Part shown: piece by piece, positions 13,801 through 25,100 of the stretch
How the letters are laid out: the number at the start of each line of letters is the position of its first letter
How positions within the stretch are numbered: the stretch's first letter is position 1
From: Effrenium voratum
Lineage: Eukaryota > Sar > Dinophyceae > Suessiales > Symbiodiniaceae
Length of the DNA stretch: 64,000 bases
Reading direction: 5' to 3'
NCBI GenBank assembly: GCA_963377175.1
Contig: CAUJNA010000447.1
Span: forward strand, 1,071,056 to 1,135,055
Position numbers and translations under genes: made by a program
The notes under the pieces: model-generated
What the model was told of the DNA's origin: nothing
The model's database searches: none
What the model saw: only the letters and a program-made list of their open reading frames with translations

Positions 13801-15241
13801 CTCCGACCTGAGAACCTTTTTGGTGCCCCGGCCGCAGGTGCGCTCGAAGGAGTTGAGCATCCGCTTGTTGCCCTTCTTGAAGCGGTGCCCTACCTCGGCA
13901 AAAGTCCCTGGCAAGCTGCCCCCGAAAAGACTCGTTTGGAGCCGCGTCAACGCGTCAACCCCCCCCCCCCGCCGCCAAAAAAAAACAAAAAAGAAAAACA
14001 TGCCCCTTTTGGCCTGGGGAAGAGAATAAAACAACTTGCCTTTTGGCCTGAGGACAGGAATCTTTAGACTCCTCAACCCAGGCAGGTTGCAGCAGCCAAC
14101 ATAACTAGGAGTGCAGAATAAACCGATCGGGGAAGGAAAAACAACAACTGTCTACCCCTTTGGCCTGGGGGAAAAATCAGGGACCCCATACAGGTGTCCA
14201 TCTTTCACGGGGTGTCCTTTTTTGTTTCCCCCAGAGCCTCCCTAAGAATCGAAAGGCAAACCCTAGTCTGCCCAAAGCCATACAAAGTATTGAAAGAGCC
14301 GCCTTTTTGTGCTTGGGTTGTTTGTCTCACTAAACTTCATCTAATTCCCTGAGATGGCTTGTGGCCCAACTGACGCGACCACCAAACTGGGGCGAAATCT
14401 TATGATTAGTACACGATAGGTGCTGTGTGCCCCTTAGGATGAATCGAACTCGATGTTGACTCTGGCAAACCACAAAAGAAGCTAAGTGGGGTTGTCTCAA
14501 AATAGGGCCCCTCCACATTTGTTGTTCTTTTCAACCAACCCGTTGTTACGGTGCCCTTCAAAGGGACGGACCCAAGGCATCTCTGGACTGACCCACCGAC
14601 CGAAATTCGAGTACCTGGGCACCCGGGCTCGACGGCCAATGTCCCAAGGGCTCGCGTCCTGATTTGCGTGCATCACTCCATTTGCGTGCAAGTCCCCTGG
14701 AAGAAATAGTGACCGAAAAATCCAGCAGTGACGGATTTGCTTGAAACCCACAGGAAAAAAACTTTCGCAAGCAAATGGAAGACCAACAGGTCCGAGGTGA
14801 AAGACCAAGAGCCTAGCTCCTGGCAGGGTACTCTGTCAAGATGTGAAGGGGCTTGAACAAAAACATCCCACAGTGGCTGCGTTCTGCACAGCCACACAAA
14901 ACCTTCATGACTGGACTGTCCTCAGATCTCCTGGTAAAAGTTAAACTTTTAGTGGGTTGAAAGGAAATAACAACTAGACCCTAAAACAGGCTAAAAAGCT
15001 AAAAAGCTAAGGGGATGGCTGGGAGCCACCAAGATGAACAAGCACTTCATGTCAGGTCTGTGGAAGTCTCTGGATGTCGTGTGCTCGCTTGAAGGGCATG
15101 GTTGAAAGCAAGCAGGCCGTGCTTTCTCTAACCGGAACTGGATATCTCCGAGAAAGCGTGCACTCACCCGTTTGACCGACGCTCCTTGGGCCTCACGGTC
15201 GTCCAGAAGACGGGCGTTGGCAACGGCATCTCCAAAATCTC
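1077..15241 (-). CDS. DDHD-domain phospholipase A1, 3' end beyond window (joined minus-strand exons)
   Basis: DDHD proteins (DDHD1, DDHD2, SEC23IP, plant SGR2) are cytosolic or membrane-associated phospholipases A1 acting on phosphatidic acid and other lipids. Eight exons are placed, six with closed phase. Blocks in family order: a WWE-like [20 protein letters not shown] and VPVNGGR (11.7 kb), [20 protein letters not shown] (10.4 kb), [13 protein letters not shown] (6.4 kb), [15 protein letters not shown] and [17 protein letters not shown] (2.5 kb), [17 protein letters not shown] (1.2 kb). The G-x-S-x-G catalytic segment and the DDHD metal-binding domain would lie left of position 1, so activity cannot be judged. 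Donors are again mixed (GT, GC, GA). The gene follows WDR6 on the same strand within a few kilobases. Confidence 0.85.
2118..2225. repeat. (CATC)n tetranucleotide tract
   Basis: About 26 uninterrupted units. The open frames across it (Ile-His-Pro-Ser or Met-Asp-Gly-Trp repeats) are artefacts. A CAT/ATC-rich tract at 1828-1965 precedes it. Confidence 0.97.
2399..2538 (-). CDS. phospholipase exon: PLEWW block
   Basis: Contains [19 protein letters not shown] and, further on, [18 protein letters not shown], the conserved lPVeW and itl.s...lR.fa blocks of DDHD enzymes. Ends at a GC donor (GGAAT|GC). A second in-phase AG|G acceptor would move the start to 2598. Confidence 0.87.
4310..5400. repeat. 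AT-rich degenerate tandem array, about 5 units
   Basis: The landmark TGTCTTTCCTCAC (or a close variant) recurs at 4338, 4601, 4799, 5051 and 5247, each after AGAA(G)AAACAA.C.GC. Spacings alternate 263, 198, 252, 196 bp. Units share AATTC, CTACTTGGAAAG.AATTC and GCTTTGCA blocks. Inside a phospholipase intron. Confidence 0.75.
5750..5835. repeat. AT microsatellite
   Basis: TATATG/TATA alternation. Similar patches at 1448-1478, 4117-4195, 6500-6610 (with ATT and a poly-T run), 18725-18765 and 19618-19730. Confidence 0.85.
6280..6429 (-). CDS. phospholipase exon: ILTHGLGE block
   Basis: [20 protein letters not shown] then [20 protein letters not shown]; the HlvfvvHGiG strand of the DDHD lipase core. 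Start CGCGAG|GAG is in phase with the 9.1-kb exon. The 3' limit is uncertain within the GCGCGC tract at 6271-6282. Confidence 0.85.
6611..8240. other. intron DNA without recognised exons
   Basis: Between the 6.4-kb and 9.1-kb phospholipase exons. It holds a G run (6779-6793), a (GT)n run (7532-7548) and unique sequence. Open frames here show no motif or GC rise. Confidence 0.5.
8245..8355. repeat. family B palindrome
   Basis: GATTGGTGGATTGGTGG at the left, GGGCTTCAAATCC then AAATCCAAACCATTCC at the right; shares TTCCCATTTGCCCTCTTC with other copies. Confidence 0.7.
8690..8822. repeat. family E element, inverted partner of 10113-10258
   Basis: GGGTTGATCAAAAGGTCCGT at the left and GGAATATTGATCAACCCCC at the right. 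Read on the opposite strand it aligns end to end with 10113-10258. Confidence 0.8.
8933..9010. repeat. single-copy foldback
   Basis: GACTTAAACCCA and TGGGTTTAAGTC are perfect inverted repeats, flanked by GACTACTCC and a related GGGGTAGTC. Confidence 0.65.
9075..9137 (-). CDS. phospholipase exon (linker)
   Basis: Twenty-one codons, [20 protein letters not shown]. It is placed by phase closure, with a GA donor (CGG|GAG) that duplicates the GAG starting the next exon, giving [14 protein letters not shown]. Sequence similarity alone would not identify it. Confidence 0.62.
9215..9480. repeat. A-rich CAAA/ACAAAC tract with (CA)n
   Basis: Purine-skewed low-complexity DNA with a (CA) run at 9386-9402. 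The Lys/Asn/Gln-rich open frame is an artefact. Confidence 0.85.
10113..10258. repeat. family E element
   Basis: CGGTTGATCAATATTCCCTT ... CATGCATCACGCACCTTTTC, the reverse-complement homologue of 8690-8822 about 1.4 kb away. Confidence 0.8.
10293..10401 (-). CDS. phospholipase exon: VRRSIWYRK block
   Basis: [20 protein letters not shown] then [16 protein letters not shown]. The VRR.tWf and PyeE elements follow the WWE-like segment in DDHD phospholipases. Acceptor CCGCAG|G is clear. The GC donor at CTTCGC|GC is chosen to keep phase; a GT donor 20 bases on breaks it. Confidence 0.82.
11573..11760 (-). CDS. phospholipase exon: WWE-like segment
   Basis: [35 protein letters not shown] and [10 protein letters not shown]. 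The pattern W-F-x4-8-W-x-P-F...D...LE...V.V.GGR is that of the N-terminal WWE-like domain of PA-PLA1 proteins. The 5' limit is unsure: the only phase-keeping acceptor is AG|A, unlike all others. The Met of MAAWFF could also be the start codon. Confidence 0.75.
12090..12197. repeat. family A palindromic element
   Basis: GCGCCTTTTTTGGGATTTGG ... CCTCAAAAAATGGCACGCCC, with the usual CCCCAAAATGG and TTCCCTTGAAAACC core. Lies in a phospholipase intron directly after a (GT)n run. Confidence 0.75.
13816..13907 (-). CDS. exon upstream of the phospholipase core
   Basis: [20 protein letters not shown] then [10 protein letters not shown], basic and strongly protein-like, from CCAG|G to a GT donor. No domain recognised. 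It joins the 15.2-kb exon in phase (RPKER+TFAEVG). Confidence 0.6.
14672..14785. repeat. family M palindromic element
   Basis: CTCCATTTGCGTGCAAGTCC ... CGCAAGCAAATGGAAGACC, in a phospholipase intron; homologous in both ends and core to the 24295-24408 intron. Confidence 0.78.
14925..15038. repeat. family I element
   Basis: TCCTCAGATCTCCTGGTAAA then AGTTAAACTTTTAGTGG, and GGATGGCTGGGAGCCACC at the other end. Copies at 4205-4305, 8838-8910 (partial) and 23215-23305 (diverged). Confidence 0.65.
15181..15241 (-). CDS. exon upstream of the phospholipase core
   Basis: [20 protein letters not shown] from CGCAAG|G to a GT donor (GAGC|GTCGG). Two reading frames are open; this one closes phase with the next exon. 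No domain recognised. It may be the N-terminus of the phospholipase or part of a small separate gene. Confidence 0.5.
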
Positions 15242-17829
15242 CTTGCGGGTTCGGGGTGCATTGCAGGGCTCCCCCAGGCTAGAATTCACCGGACGCCAAG
15301 CTTCACAAATGACTCCGAAGTGGGGAAGGCCGTTCTGCAATTCTCAGCACAAACTCAGCTCTTCGTTTAGCCAATTATTTGCAGCTCAACCAGAGCTCGC
15401 GATGACAGAAGCTGCAGGGTCTCGAACCTGTCCTCATCCATGGGCGTCAGCTTGTTCTCCCAGGGATCAAGAAGAGCATCTGCGCGTGCCTCAAGAGAGC
15501 AAAGGGTGGCCCCAGGCGGCATCACGCAAAAAAACCTTGTGCTCCCCCCGCCCCGTTTGCTTCGAAAAAGGAGGTCGCTGCCCGTGCCAGTGGTATCCTG
15601 GCAGGGTCAGAATAAATCTGCAAGCTGGCAGGGGGCGAATGGTCCACACCACGTGGAACTGATCCACTTGCGAGCTGCTGTTTGACATGGTATGTGCAGG
15701 TAATACTCAACTCACAATATACAACAGTAAAACAATGCCAATTGGCTGAATCGGCATAAGACTCAAAACCGTCAGCTTGTGCCCCGCACAGCTTCCGCTG
15801 AGAGTATCTTCTAAACGCAGCTAATCACAAGGCGTTATCAGCCAACCAGGGTTCATGAAGGCAACAACCGCCTTTTTTAATAAACAAACATGGACCCCCC
15901 AAAACGCGCAACGGTTGTCCTTTGTGGTTTCCCTTTACAACCACCAAAAAAAAAGTGCCAACTCCAAACAAAACGAGCCAACCAACTGTTCTACAAGGTG
16001 ACCGCTAAAAGAGGCCAAGGCATCCGTCTCATCGTAACCCGTTGCAACCCCAGAAATGGAACTCCTCTCAGTGCACACTCCTTATGAAGTCACACACACA
16101 CACACATTCAGCTTCCCTCAATTTGTTGCTTTGACGTAGCCGCCGCCAAGGGCCGTCGTCTAGTTTGGCTGGTTTGGTCCAATCCAAACACTCCAAACCA
16201 GTTAAGGGGAGCCGGTTTTTTGGAGATGGGAAACGCCCTTTTGGCGCGATTTCACCCCCCCCCCCCGGCATTTGAGGCTTTGGATCGATGCCAATGGGAA
16301 GCACACAACAACCTTGGGCTGTCAGATCCCCTGCTTCCCTAAAACGCCTAAAACCCTCAGGAACCAGATGCCTGTGAGTCAAACATAGGGTGACCCCAAA
16401 ATGGAACCCTGGCAAATGGACACGTGGACCAAAACCTGCGGTCCCGGGTTTAATTTTGACCCATACCCATCAGATCGCTGGGAACCGCCAAGAACTGAGG
16501 GATCCATTTCCTGCAAAGCGATCTGTCGAAGATCCGATCCGATCCCCGCCTTTTGCTCTGCGAAGATCTCCGGGTTCGAGCCCTGGTCCTCGCGCGAGTC
16601 TGAAGGGAGGCTCCCACTGGAAGCATGCGACAAATTCCCTGCGAGGGAGGCAAACCGGGGACACGCCTTAGGACATGCACCAAGATATGCGGCCAACAAA
16701 AACCTGAAGGGCTTGGCAAAATGATTCTCATTGATGGCGGGAGTATCACACAAGCCCTTCCAAATTGCTCACCCAAGCCACCCACACTTCTCGATTGACT
16801 TGCTGGTTCGATAAGCAGGGAATGAGAAATCGAATGACCCCGACAGAAAAAGCCATCCAACCTATGGTTTCCTTCTTCGGAAATCCCCTGAACCGGTGCA
16901 TTCCCACCCGGAAACGCGGTCATGCCCTACCTATCGCAGCAACTCGATGTGCCGGGGCTTCGGACCCTGCAGTGCGGCTCTTGGTCGTTCCCAAAGAGAC
17001 GGGCCTGCACCTGGCACCGATGTGAAGTCTGCCACATGAGCGAAGCTCGTCTTTGCTTTAAGGGAGCCCAAGTTTTGGTTGGCTTGAATGGGAAACCGGA
17101 AGAAAGATTGAAAACCGTTGAGCCGATGTTGGGGTCCAAATCCCAAACAAAGGCAGAGCCACGTGCAGAACTCAGACGTCCAATTGCCAAGAGCCTTTCC
17201 TCTGATCGCCGGTCTGAGGTGTTCTTGGTGTTGATAACTCATGGGTGTTTCGATGCATGTCCTGCGAACCTGTCCCCCCAGCCCTTGTAGCTGAATTATT
17301 GAAATCCGAATCCACGGGCACAACAAGTAGGGTGTAGTTCTTTGGTGGAGACTCCTCTCAGGGGAACAACATCCTGGTGTCTCCCAGCGTTCACCAAGGT
17401 GGACTCTTGGTTGTGTCCCTTTTCCGGAGGGTGGTGGCTTGAATTTGAGATGATTTTTTGATTCCCCGTCGTTTGTGTCATTCTGTTTCATCAACTGACA
17501 ACCCAGTCGTACTGGGCTACCCTCTGGGTATGAGTCAAACACGACGAGCCTTTCTTGGAATGGTCTACAAAGAAATTGTGCGTGAAGCCGTGGGCTTTTC
17601 GACTCCCACGCACCTATCTCTGCATATCAGGTGGCTGTTCTACTCTCTTCTCTGGGTGCATTTGACTGGTACGCAGTATAACCAATTGAAATGACTATGT
17701 GTGAACAGTCCTTCGGAATTGTGTATCAGAGGTTATGCGGTGCTCATCCCTCGCTCTCCTTCTCTCTCTCTGCACTACGTCCCTCATCAGACCCGCAATC
17801 CAACCCTGCAGCCAACACAGTCGTCTTTT

Positions 17830-18052
17830 TCCGCTGGCGCACTGGGCGCACTGCTCGGCCCCGCACATCCGCCGCTCGGCCGCTCACTCGCATCCACCGC
17901 CGTGTCCGCTGGGTCCGCCGCATTCGGCGAGTCCTTCCGCTTGCGCGACTGGACGTCGGGGTCGGCGACCTCCTTCACCGTCACGGGAGAGAGCACATCA
18001 ACCAGGCCTTGGAAAAGTAGCTTGGGCACGTGAATGTAAGAGACTCCTGCAG
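17830..18052 (-). CDS. candidate N-terminal exon of the phospholipase gene
   Basis: After CTGCAG|GA the frame reads VSYIHVPKLLFQGLVDVLSP then VTVKEVADPDVQSRKRKD and an Ala/Pro/Ser-rich tail. The first half looks like a folded protein, the rest disordered. It lies between the WDR6 stop and the first firm phospholipase exon on the same strand. The 3' limit is not resolved. Confidence 0.45.
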
Positions 18053-19022
18053 AAACTGGCATGGATGGGATGAGCTTGACAGTCATTCATGAATTGATGG
18101 TTCAGAAGCAACTAGACGCCCCCAACCAACATGGCAAATCTGTGAGGAACCCCCTTTTTTCCAGTGGCATCTCAATTATTGTGGCCATGTCATCCCTTCA
18201 CTGTGATGACAGTGGACATTGTTGTTATGGGCCAATGTGATCTTCAGCTTCAAAGGTTTCCAACGACGGGTACTTGTATCTGAACATTTTGGTATGGCTC
18301 AAATTCAACAGCTGGGGTTTCTCCACGCAGGTTTTCGTCTTTCCATATGCCAAGGTGCCGTTTTGGGGGATTCCATTTTTTTAGCCACAGACATGTATTG
18401 AACATTCCGCTGGCGTCGTTGGTGCTGCGTGGCTGTAATAACGTGGGTGCCTTTTTTTGGAGTTGGTACCTCTTTTCTGTGGCTTACAGGGAAGCCACCA
18501 GGAATAACCAAAATCCATTGCCTTTGTTTCACTCGTTGTTGTGGCTTTAAAGGGAAGCCACTCGGGAAACCAAAATCCATGTTGTGGGAGGGCATCCACA
18601 ACAACCCACCGCCAGGTTGCAATGGCGAACTTCGCAGGGAGCAGATCTCGACGCCTGGAGAACGAGATCCCCCCGATTCTGACTTCGCGTGGACAAAATC
18701 ATGCCGTTTTTGTTTTTTTGCGATTGCTATATCTATATGTATATATACAAATATATGTACATAGCCTCCCACCCAGGAACATGGAACCTGACAGGGGGGC
18801 TCCTGGAAGACCTTGGTGGAAGTCCTTTCTGTTCTGTGATGCAAAGGGCCGTCTGCATCTCTATCACTGGAGTTGGTCGAGGTGCAGAAGTTGCCAGCAT
18901 GGACCTGTGATGAAACCAGTGTGTCGACCGTTTTGTCACGCCTCATGTTGGGCTCCAGCAAGTGTCCGCTAGCTAAACTGCAGGATGCCAAGCAAGCAAC
19001 AGCATATGCTAGGTTTGAAGTT

Positions 19023-19194
19023 CTAGGTTTGAAGCCTTGAGCTAGCAGCCAAGTGGTAGAAGGAAGCGGTGTGGCCTCCTGCTTCTTTCCATTTGCAAAG
19101 TCCTCTTCGTCGAAAGGTCTGAAAACCGTTGCCTCGTCCTGCGAGCGCAAGAATCAGCCGATCGCCCAGGGGGCGCACGGCCAATGTCTCAGGC
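19023..19194 (-). CDS. WDR6: WDR6 exon 22 (terminal)
   Basis: One base plus 57 codons ending in TAG at 19023-19025. PETLAVRPLGDRLILALAGR matches the final propeller strand (vaVaGrG) of the family. The tail after GNGFQTFRRR is not conserved and may be longer than the family norm. Confidence 0.82.
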
Positions 19195-22100
19195 CTCAGA
19201 GGTTTCGGGGTGCCCAAAGAATACCGAGAGGCCATGCCAAGCTTTGGAAGACATGAGTCAGTGTGAAGGGAAGCGGAACACAGACATTCCACTTATTGCT
19301 AGACCCCCCCAGACTGTGATTCACCTTTCGGCACCTTGCCGTCCACTGGGTTCAAAACCAAAACGTGGGGTTGGTATCAGAGCCATTCAACCAACTGTTG
19401 CAATCGTTGGAACCCTTCGTCCCTGTGTGCCACTGCTGCAACCTGGTGACCATTCATGCTACACCTGCCACGCGTCCTACCCGTCCCCCACTGACTGGCC
19501 CAGCACACGTAGATTGATTTTGAGGTGATTACCAACCAGTTGGCGTACCAAGCCAACAGTTGCAGCTAGCACTTTGGAGATGTTGCAACTCTGAGCCACA
19601 ATTTGAACCCGCTACTCATATATATGTATATATATATAGTATTTTGTGTTGCATTATATGACATTATATTATCTCATATTATATTATATCATATTATGTT
19701 ATTTTATATTATAGTATTATGTACTATACGTCAGCCTTAGACCTCAACACCTTCGGGCGGGTAGAACTCGCCACAGGTCCGTCTGAATTCTCAGTGACTA
19801 AGCCCTGGACTCCGTGCAGCAGGTGACCTGCTCCGCCTCCTGCTGCAAAGTCTCCGGCTGCCACACCCTGAAGCTCGGGCCGTTGCCGAAACGGGGAGGG
19901 GAGCGCGGACGGAAGCGTCGTACAGTGCGCTCACAAAACAACGGGGAAAAGAAAAGAAGACAAAAACCAAAGTGAACCATTAAAAAAGACACAATTGCAA
20001 AGGCTGCCTTCAAAGATGGAGACTGTGTTTCATTTCAGCTTGTCCAAAAGGGCGAGGAAAGAGGAGTTTTCGTGAGAGCAATGTCACTGGCTCTCCGTAA
20101 AAGCACAGACCGGAGACCGGACATGTGTGTGTGTGTATACCCACGTACTGAACTACGTGCAACATCCAACCGCTTCGAGCCCCCGCAACAGCTGCAGAGG
20201 CACAAACAGCAACAAAGAACTCGGAGAGAACGTCCGCTGGGAAGGCATAGCTTAGCTGCTGAGGGAACCTGCTTCCCCAACACCAGTCGAATGGAGCTTC
20301 AGAGGGCTCCCAGAAGGGCCTTTCCGTCTTAACCTAAAGCACTGGGCATTGAATGACTGCAACACAAAGTAAAGCCCGCCAGAAGTCCAACACTTGTTGG
20401 CCATACTAATCTCAAAATGCTCGCAACACGGCTCTGTCCCCCCGAAATGATGTTGAAGCCACCCACCCGCCCACTCACCCGTCCCCCACCACCAAAAAAA
20501 AAACGAAATCCCCCCCCCCCCCCCGCCCACCCCCACACAATCAAAACAAGTAACCAACACAAATACTACAGGGGTTACTGGAATTCCCCTTCAAATGCTG
20601 ATCAATTTGGTGTCCCTTGAAACGACCGCCGCTGTTGGGGCATTGTGCTTAGCAAGTGTGAGATCACCCACAAAAGCCATGACTAGAAGTCTCCGTTCAG
20701 TGGGTTCTAACCGAGGGTTGCTACCCACTTACTAACTTAACAATGCCTTTTTAACTAGGTCCCCCAGTAGAGAAGTTAGAATAAGGGTACCCTTTTTGGT
20801 GTAGTCTATTTTAGTAGGAACCCTCCCAACCAAAAAAGGGGAGAGGAGGGCACTACTGGGGGACCAAGTTACACCACCCCGACTCCCCCCGTCCCTTGCG
20901 GCACCGAACCCACCACCCCGTGCGCCGCCTGAGGCGTCGGTCCAAACCCAGGCTCAGCACCCGGCCGCTTGCCCAGGCCACCGCCTTCCTGAACGGAAGA
21001 ACCCGGCGGAGTTGGTTCCCCAAAAAACTAGGGGTTGATTCCCTTTCCGTTCTTTTTCTAACCGTTGTTCTTTTCAAAAACCGGCTGTTTCCCCCCTGGG
21101 TTGATTCAAAAACCATCGTTCTTTTCAAAAACCGGATCTGTTTCCCCTGGTTTCCTGAAAAGAAGGATCCCTGGAAAGAATGGGGAAGGTACCCCTAGAA
21201 AAGAACACACCGAAAACGGGGCACCCCTTGGGAATTTCGAACACCTGGCCATTTTGGGAGGTCCAGCCTTAAAAAAGACACATGTCTTTTGTTGAGGGTA
21301 CTGTATCCATTTTGTGTTGTGTTGTTTAAAGGAAGGCTAAAGGGATCCCCCCCCCATTTTGGGGGTCCCCTCAAAAACACGCGCACACACGCACACACAA
21401 GACCCCACTTTGTTTGGCGAGGTAAAACGAACCAGGGAAGACAATTTTGTTGATGTTGTTTTTGCTTGGGGTCTCAAAATAGATGACCCACCTGTTCACT
21501 CTCTTAGGGGGAAACCGCAAGGAACCCTTGCCATGTCTCAAAATGGCAAGGGCTTCCTCTTGGCTTCCCTTGAGATACCAACCAAGGAGTCCACGCGTTT
21601 GAGAAACTTCCAAATGAGCAGCTACCAGAAGGTTGAGAGAGGCGGTTAGCAATGACCAGGTAGTACAGCCACCTAAACATGGCCAATTCAGGGTTCGGGC
21701 GCTCAGTTGGGGGTGCTGTGTCCCTTTGGCTTTCCCTTCACCCGAACAACGGGCCACCAAATTGGATGGCCTGCAACACGGAAATCCAAACGGATTTTAG
21801 CATTGGGCTTGGGTTCGGGGCTTGATATCAGTTCTACCCGGAAAAAAGAAAGAAGGAAAAAACAACCTGCAGAAAAGACAGCACCACATGCAACAATTTC
21901 GAAAAGGGGCCAACTGGGTTCCTTGGCGGGTGCAACGTGTGTAGTGTTTTTTCCGAACTGATTGATGCTCACGAAGATCAACTTGAATTCTCTTTGCCTC
22001 CAGTTCACGGAAACACGGACGATTCTATGAATCGACCCACGTAACCCATGTCCCCATGTTGAGCCCAGCAGCTGTAAGGCATATTCTATCTATCAAGGTG

Positions 22101-25100
22101 TTCATACCAGGGTTCAGTATTCAGATGCACATTTATATACATGCCCATTTGAAAAAGGTGAACGTGAGAGTACGAGTTGATGTTGTGTTATTTTGCTGGC
22201 ACCCTGTTCAGGCTGCCCCTTAACCAACAAACTACCAATCCAAGCCACCAAGTATACTGGTTACCTGAATCTCTAGGGTCCAATTTCCACGAGAAGAAAA
22301 TTCAAAGTGCCCCTCCTGAGTGGATTGGCAGGAAAAGATCTGAACTCTTTTCTTACCACTAAAATGACAACCCTTTGCTTCTTCGTCTCATGGGGATTCG
22401 GACTTGAACCCATGGCTTTGGTATCGAAAAAGTTTCAAAAACAAAAAACCAAGGGCCAATAGTTCGATCGAGCTTCACCGCCGAGCTGTGGGCTTCCACC
22501 CGCATGGAGCTGACCAAAACCCATCGTCCCGAGGTCCGCCTGACTCAGCTGGCTGAAGTTTTTCAGGGAATCACCCGCCAAAGCAGTTGCTTTGCTCTGT
22601 GGTTTTGGCTTTTTTCCTCTTTTTGTTGGCGTCTTGTTTGGGGTAACCTGTTTGAGCTTGGTTAAAAAAGTATTCACAAGGAATGCATCCCCTCCCCCTC
22701 CCCCTTCTTTTGGGAGTTTCCCGACTTTGACACATGCCCAGGTTGTTTTTGTTGATTCACTTGGGAGGGCGTACTTACAATCACACATTGATAGATCCTG
22801 TCGGCCTCCTTGTTCCTTCTCTTTTTCCCCCTCTTCGCCTACTTCTGCGTCTGCCTCGTCAGTTTATCTGCCCTGCTTGCTTACTCTTCTCTGTGGTCTG
22901 ATCTCGTCACGAAGAACCCATTCGGATATGGGTGTGTCTTTTGAGGGTATCCTTTTTTGGGTGGGTTTAAACAGAACCACCAGGAGAAACATGTGGCTTG
23001 CTTCATGAAACACAAGTACAAGTGGCGCTCGCGCGCTCGCGCTCTCGTGCCTGAGCCGTGCCAGCGCGATGCGGTGGTCGTCCCCAGCCGTCACAACCCG
23101 CACAGCCGTGGGATCCGCCAGGTCGCTCTCAAGCGCCAAATCGTTCAGGCCCGCATCATGGAGCTGCACCTCTGGGCCGCTTTCTCCCCCCCCCCATTCT
23201 GTCCGGTTTCAGATCCACAAAGTGACTGGTTTAAGGAAAACCCAACCACTAGACCAACTGAAAGCCTGAAAGCCTCAAGGGATGGCTGCGAACACCAAGG
23301 ATTGGTTAACACTTCATGTTGGTATCCCTTTGCTCATGTCATTAAGAGAGGATTCACTCTTGTTGATTGCCGTTCATGCTGATCTGGAGTCAAGCCAAGG
23401 TTCCAAAAAAGGGCTCCGATAGTGTTTTGGGTGCCGTTTTGCTTCGGGAAATCCCTTTCCCAGACTGTTGCGATTTTAGCGCACTTTGTTGGACATTGAT
23501 GGCAAGGACCTCGTTGAGGGCCCGCGACTTGGAGCTTGCTTTGGGATCGAGATCTGCTCCCTGAATTCTTAGATACCCCGTTTAGTTTGGGGGGGGGTTA
23601 TCAAAAAAATGAACCCCTAAAATGTTGTTTACCGCGTTTCATTGGCGAAGTTCTCAAAAAAAACAAAAGACGAAGTCCCGACCAAGCGGGGTTGGGATGT
23701 CCAAAGCACCTCCCAGGACTCACCGACCCGCCTGGAAGACCTCCGGCGCTTCCGGCCCCAGGTCGCAGGCGCTCAGCTTGCCGTCCGCGGAGCCCACCAA
23801 AGCCGCAGCGGCCGAAGCGGCCGAAGCGGCCGAAGCGGCCGAAGCGGCCGAAGCGGCGTCGGCTGACCCAAGGCACGTCATGCACAGCGCGGTGGTGCCG
23901 GACACCTGGACGAGGGGGAACCATTTTGGAACAAAAGCTATTTTGGGGGGGTAAAATTGACACATGCCAAAATGGAAAAGGCATGTCTGAGTCAAAGTGT
24001 GAAATTTGCCCTGCAAGACGGATGATGCCGGGGCCATGTTTTGTGGTAGAGGTTCATGGCCGTGGGTCAATGACTGGCAGAACAACAAGAAAACAAGGCC
24101 AAGATTTGGGCGCTCACCTGGCACCGCCGCAGGAAGGTCGCATCCGCGTTGCCGCCGGAGAGGCAGCGCTCCACATCCAGGCGCCAGCTGCGGAGGAGCC
24201 CGCTGGAGGAGGCGGCCGCCACCAGCAGCTCACGACTGAAACTCACGCAGCCCAAGGCCATGATGCGCTCCTCCAGGCGACTCTCCTCCTCGCCCTCGAT
24301 CTTTACCTTCCATTTGCTTTAGCCCCCTGGACAAAATATTTCCAGTAGTGATCGATTCCTTTTACAACCAACAGGAAAAAAAACGATTCTTAAACAAATG
24401 GAAGTTACCGGGTCCTCCGCGGCCAGAGAAGTGGCCCACACAGGCCTCCCCGCCAGGTGCGCGCGCAGCGCGCCCTTGGCGCCCCCGGAGAGCAGCAGCG
24501 GCTCCGCGAGCTTCGCCGCGCAGAGCGCGCGTACTGCCCCGGGGAAGCGCACCACGGTGCCTGTGACAAAGATGGCCCTTTCCGTGATACCAAAAGTTGA
24601 ACATCCGGTGAGACCATGGCCACCTTGAGCAAAGTTTGCCATCCTTTCCGTGATACTTAACATCCTTGACCAAAAAGATCCTTGAAGGCAGACCCAAACC
24701 ACCAAACCAACGAAAAGCCAAAAACAAAACAAGAACCTTCCAGAATCCCTATGTTTTAAGCCAAACAGAAACCCAAGGAACCTTCCAAAATCCATGTTTT
24801 TCCCCACCAGGCTGCCCTCCGGCTCTGAATTCTGGCCATCCCCCGCCCGCAGCAGCCGCAGCGTGGTGTCCTCCGAGGCCGTGGCCAACAGCCCAGGCTG
24901 CAGCCAGCAGGCCTGGTGGATCTCCCGGCCGTGCAGCGGCTTCTTCAGGCCCACCTGAGACCCAGAAAAAATAAGCTCAGGTGATGACAGCATGCAGAAC
25001 CTGGTGGAACCCTGGTGGAACCCTCGTGGAACCTTACCTCCGGGCCGCCCTGGACCACCCGAGACCCCAAAGCTTTCAGCTGTTGGGGGAAGGCGAAGCC

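Noticed and set aside
16560..16605. tRNA T-arm-like sequence (CCGGGTTCGAGCCCTGG)
   Set aside because: The T stem-loop pairs, but no matching acceptor 5' strand, D arm or anticodon arm lies at the right distance upstream.
22435..22788. Minus frame NFSQLSQADLGTMGFGQLHA as a WDR6 exon
   Set aside because: The alternative frame (RTSGRWVLVSSMRVEAHSSA) carries the expected HxSAV motif and closes phase with both neighbours.
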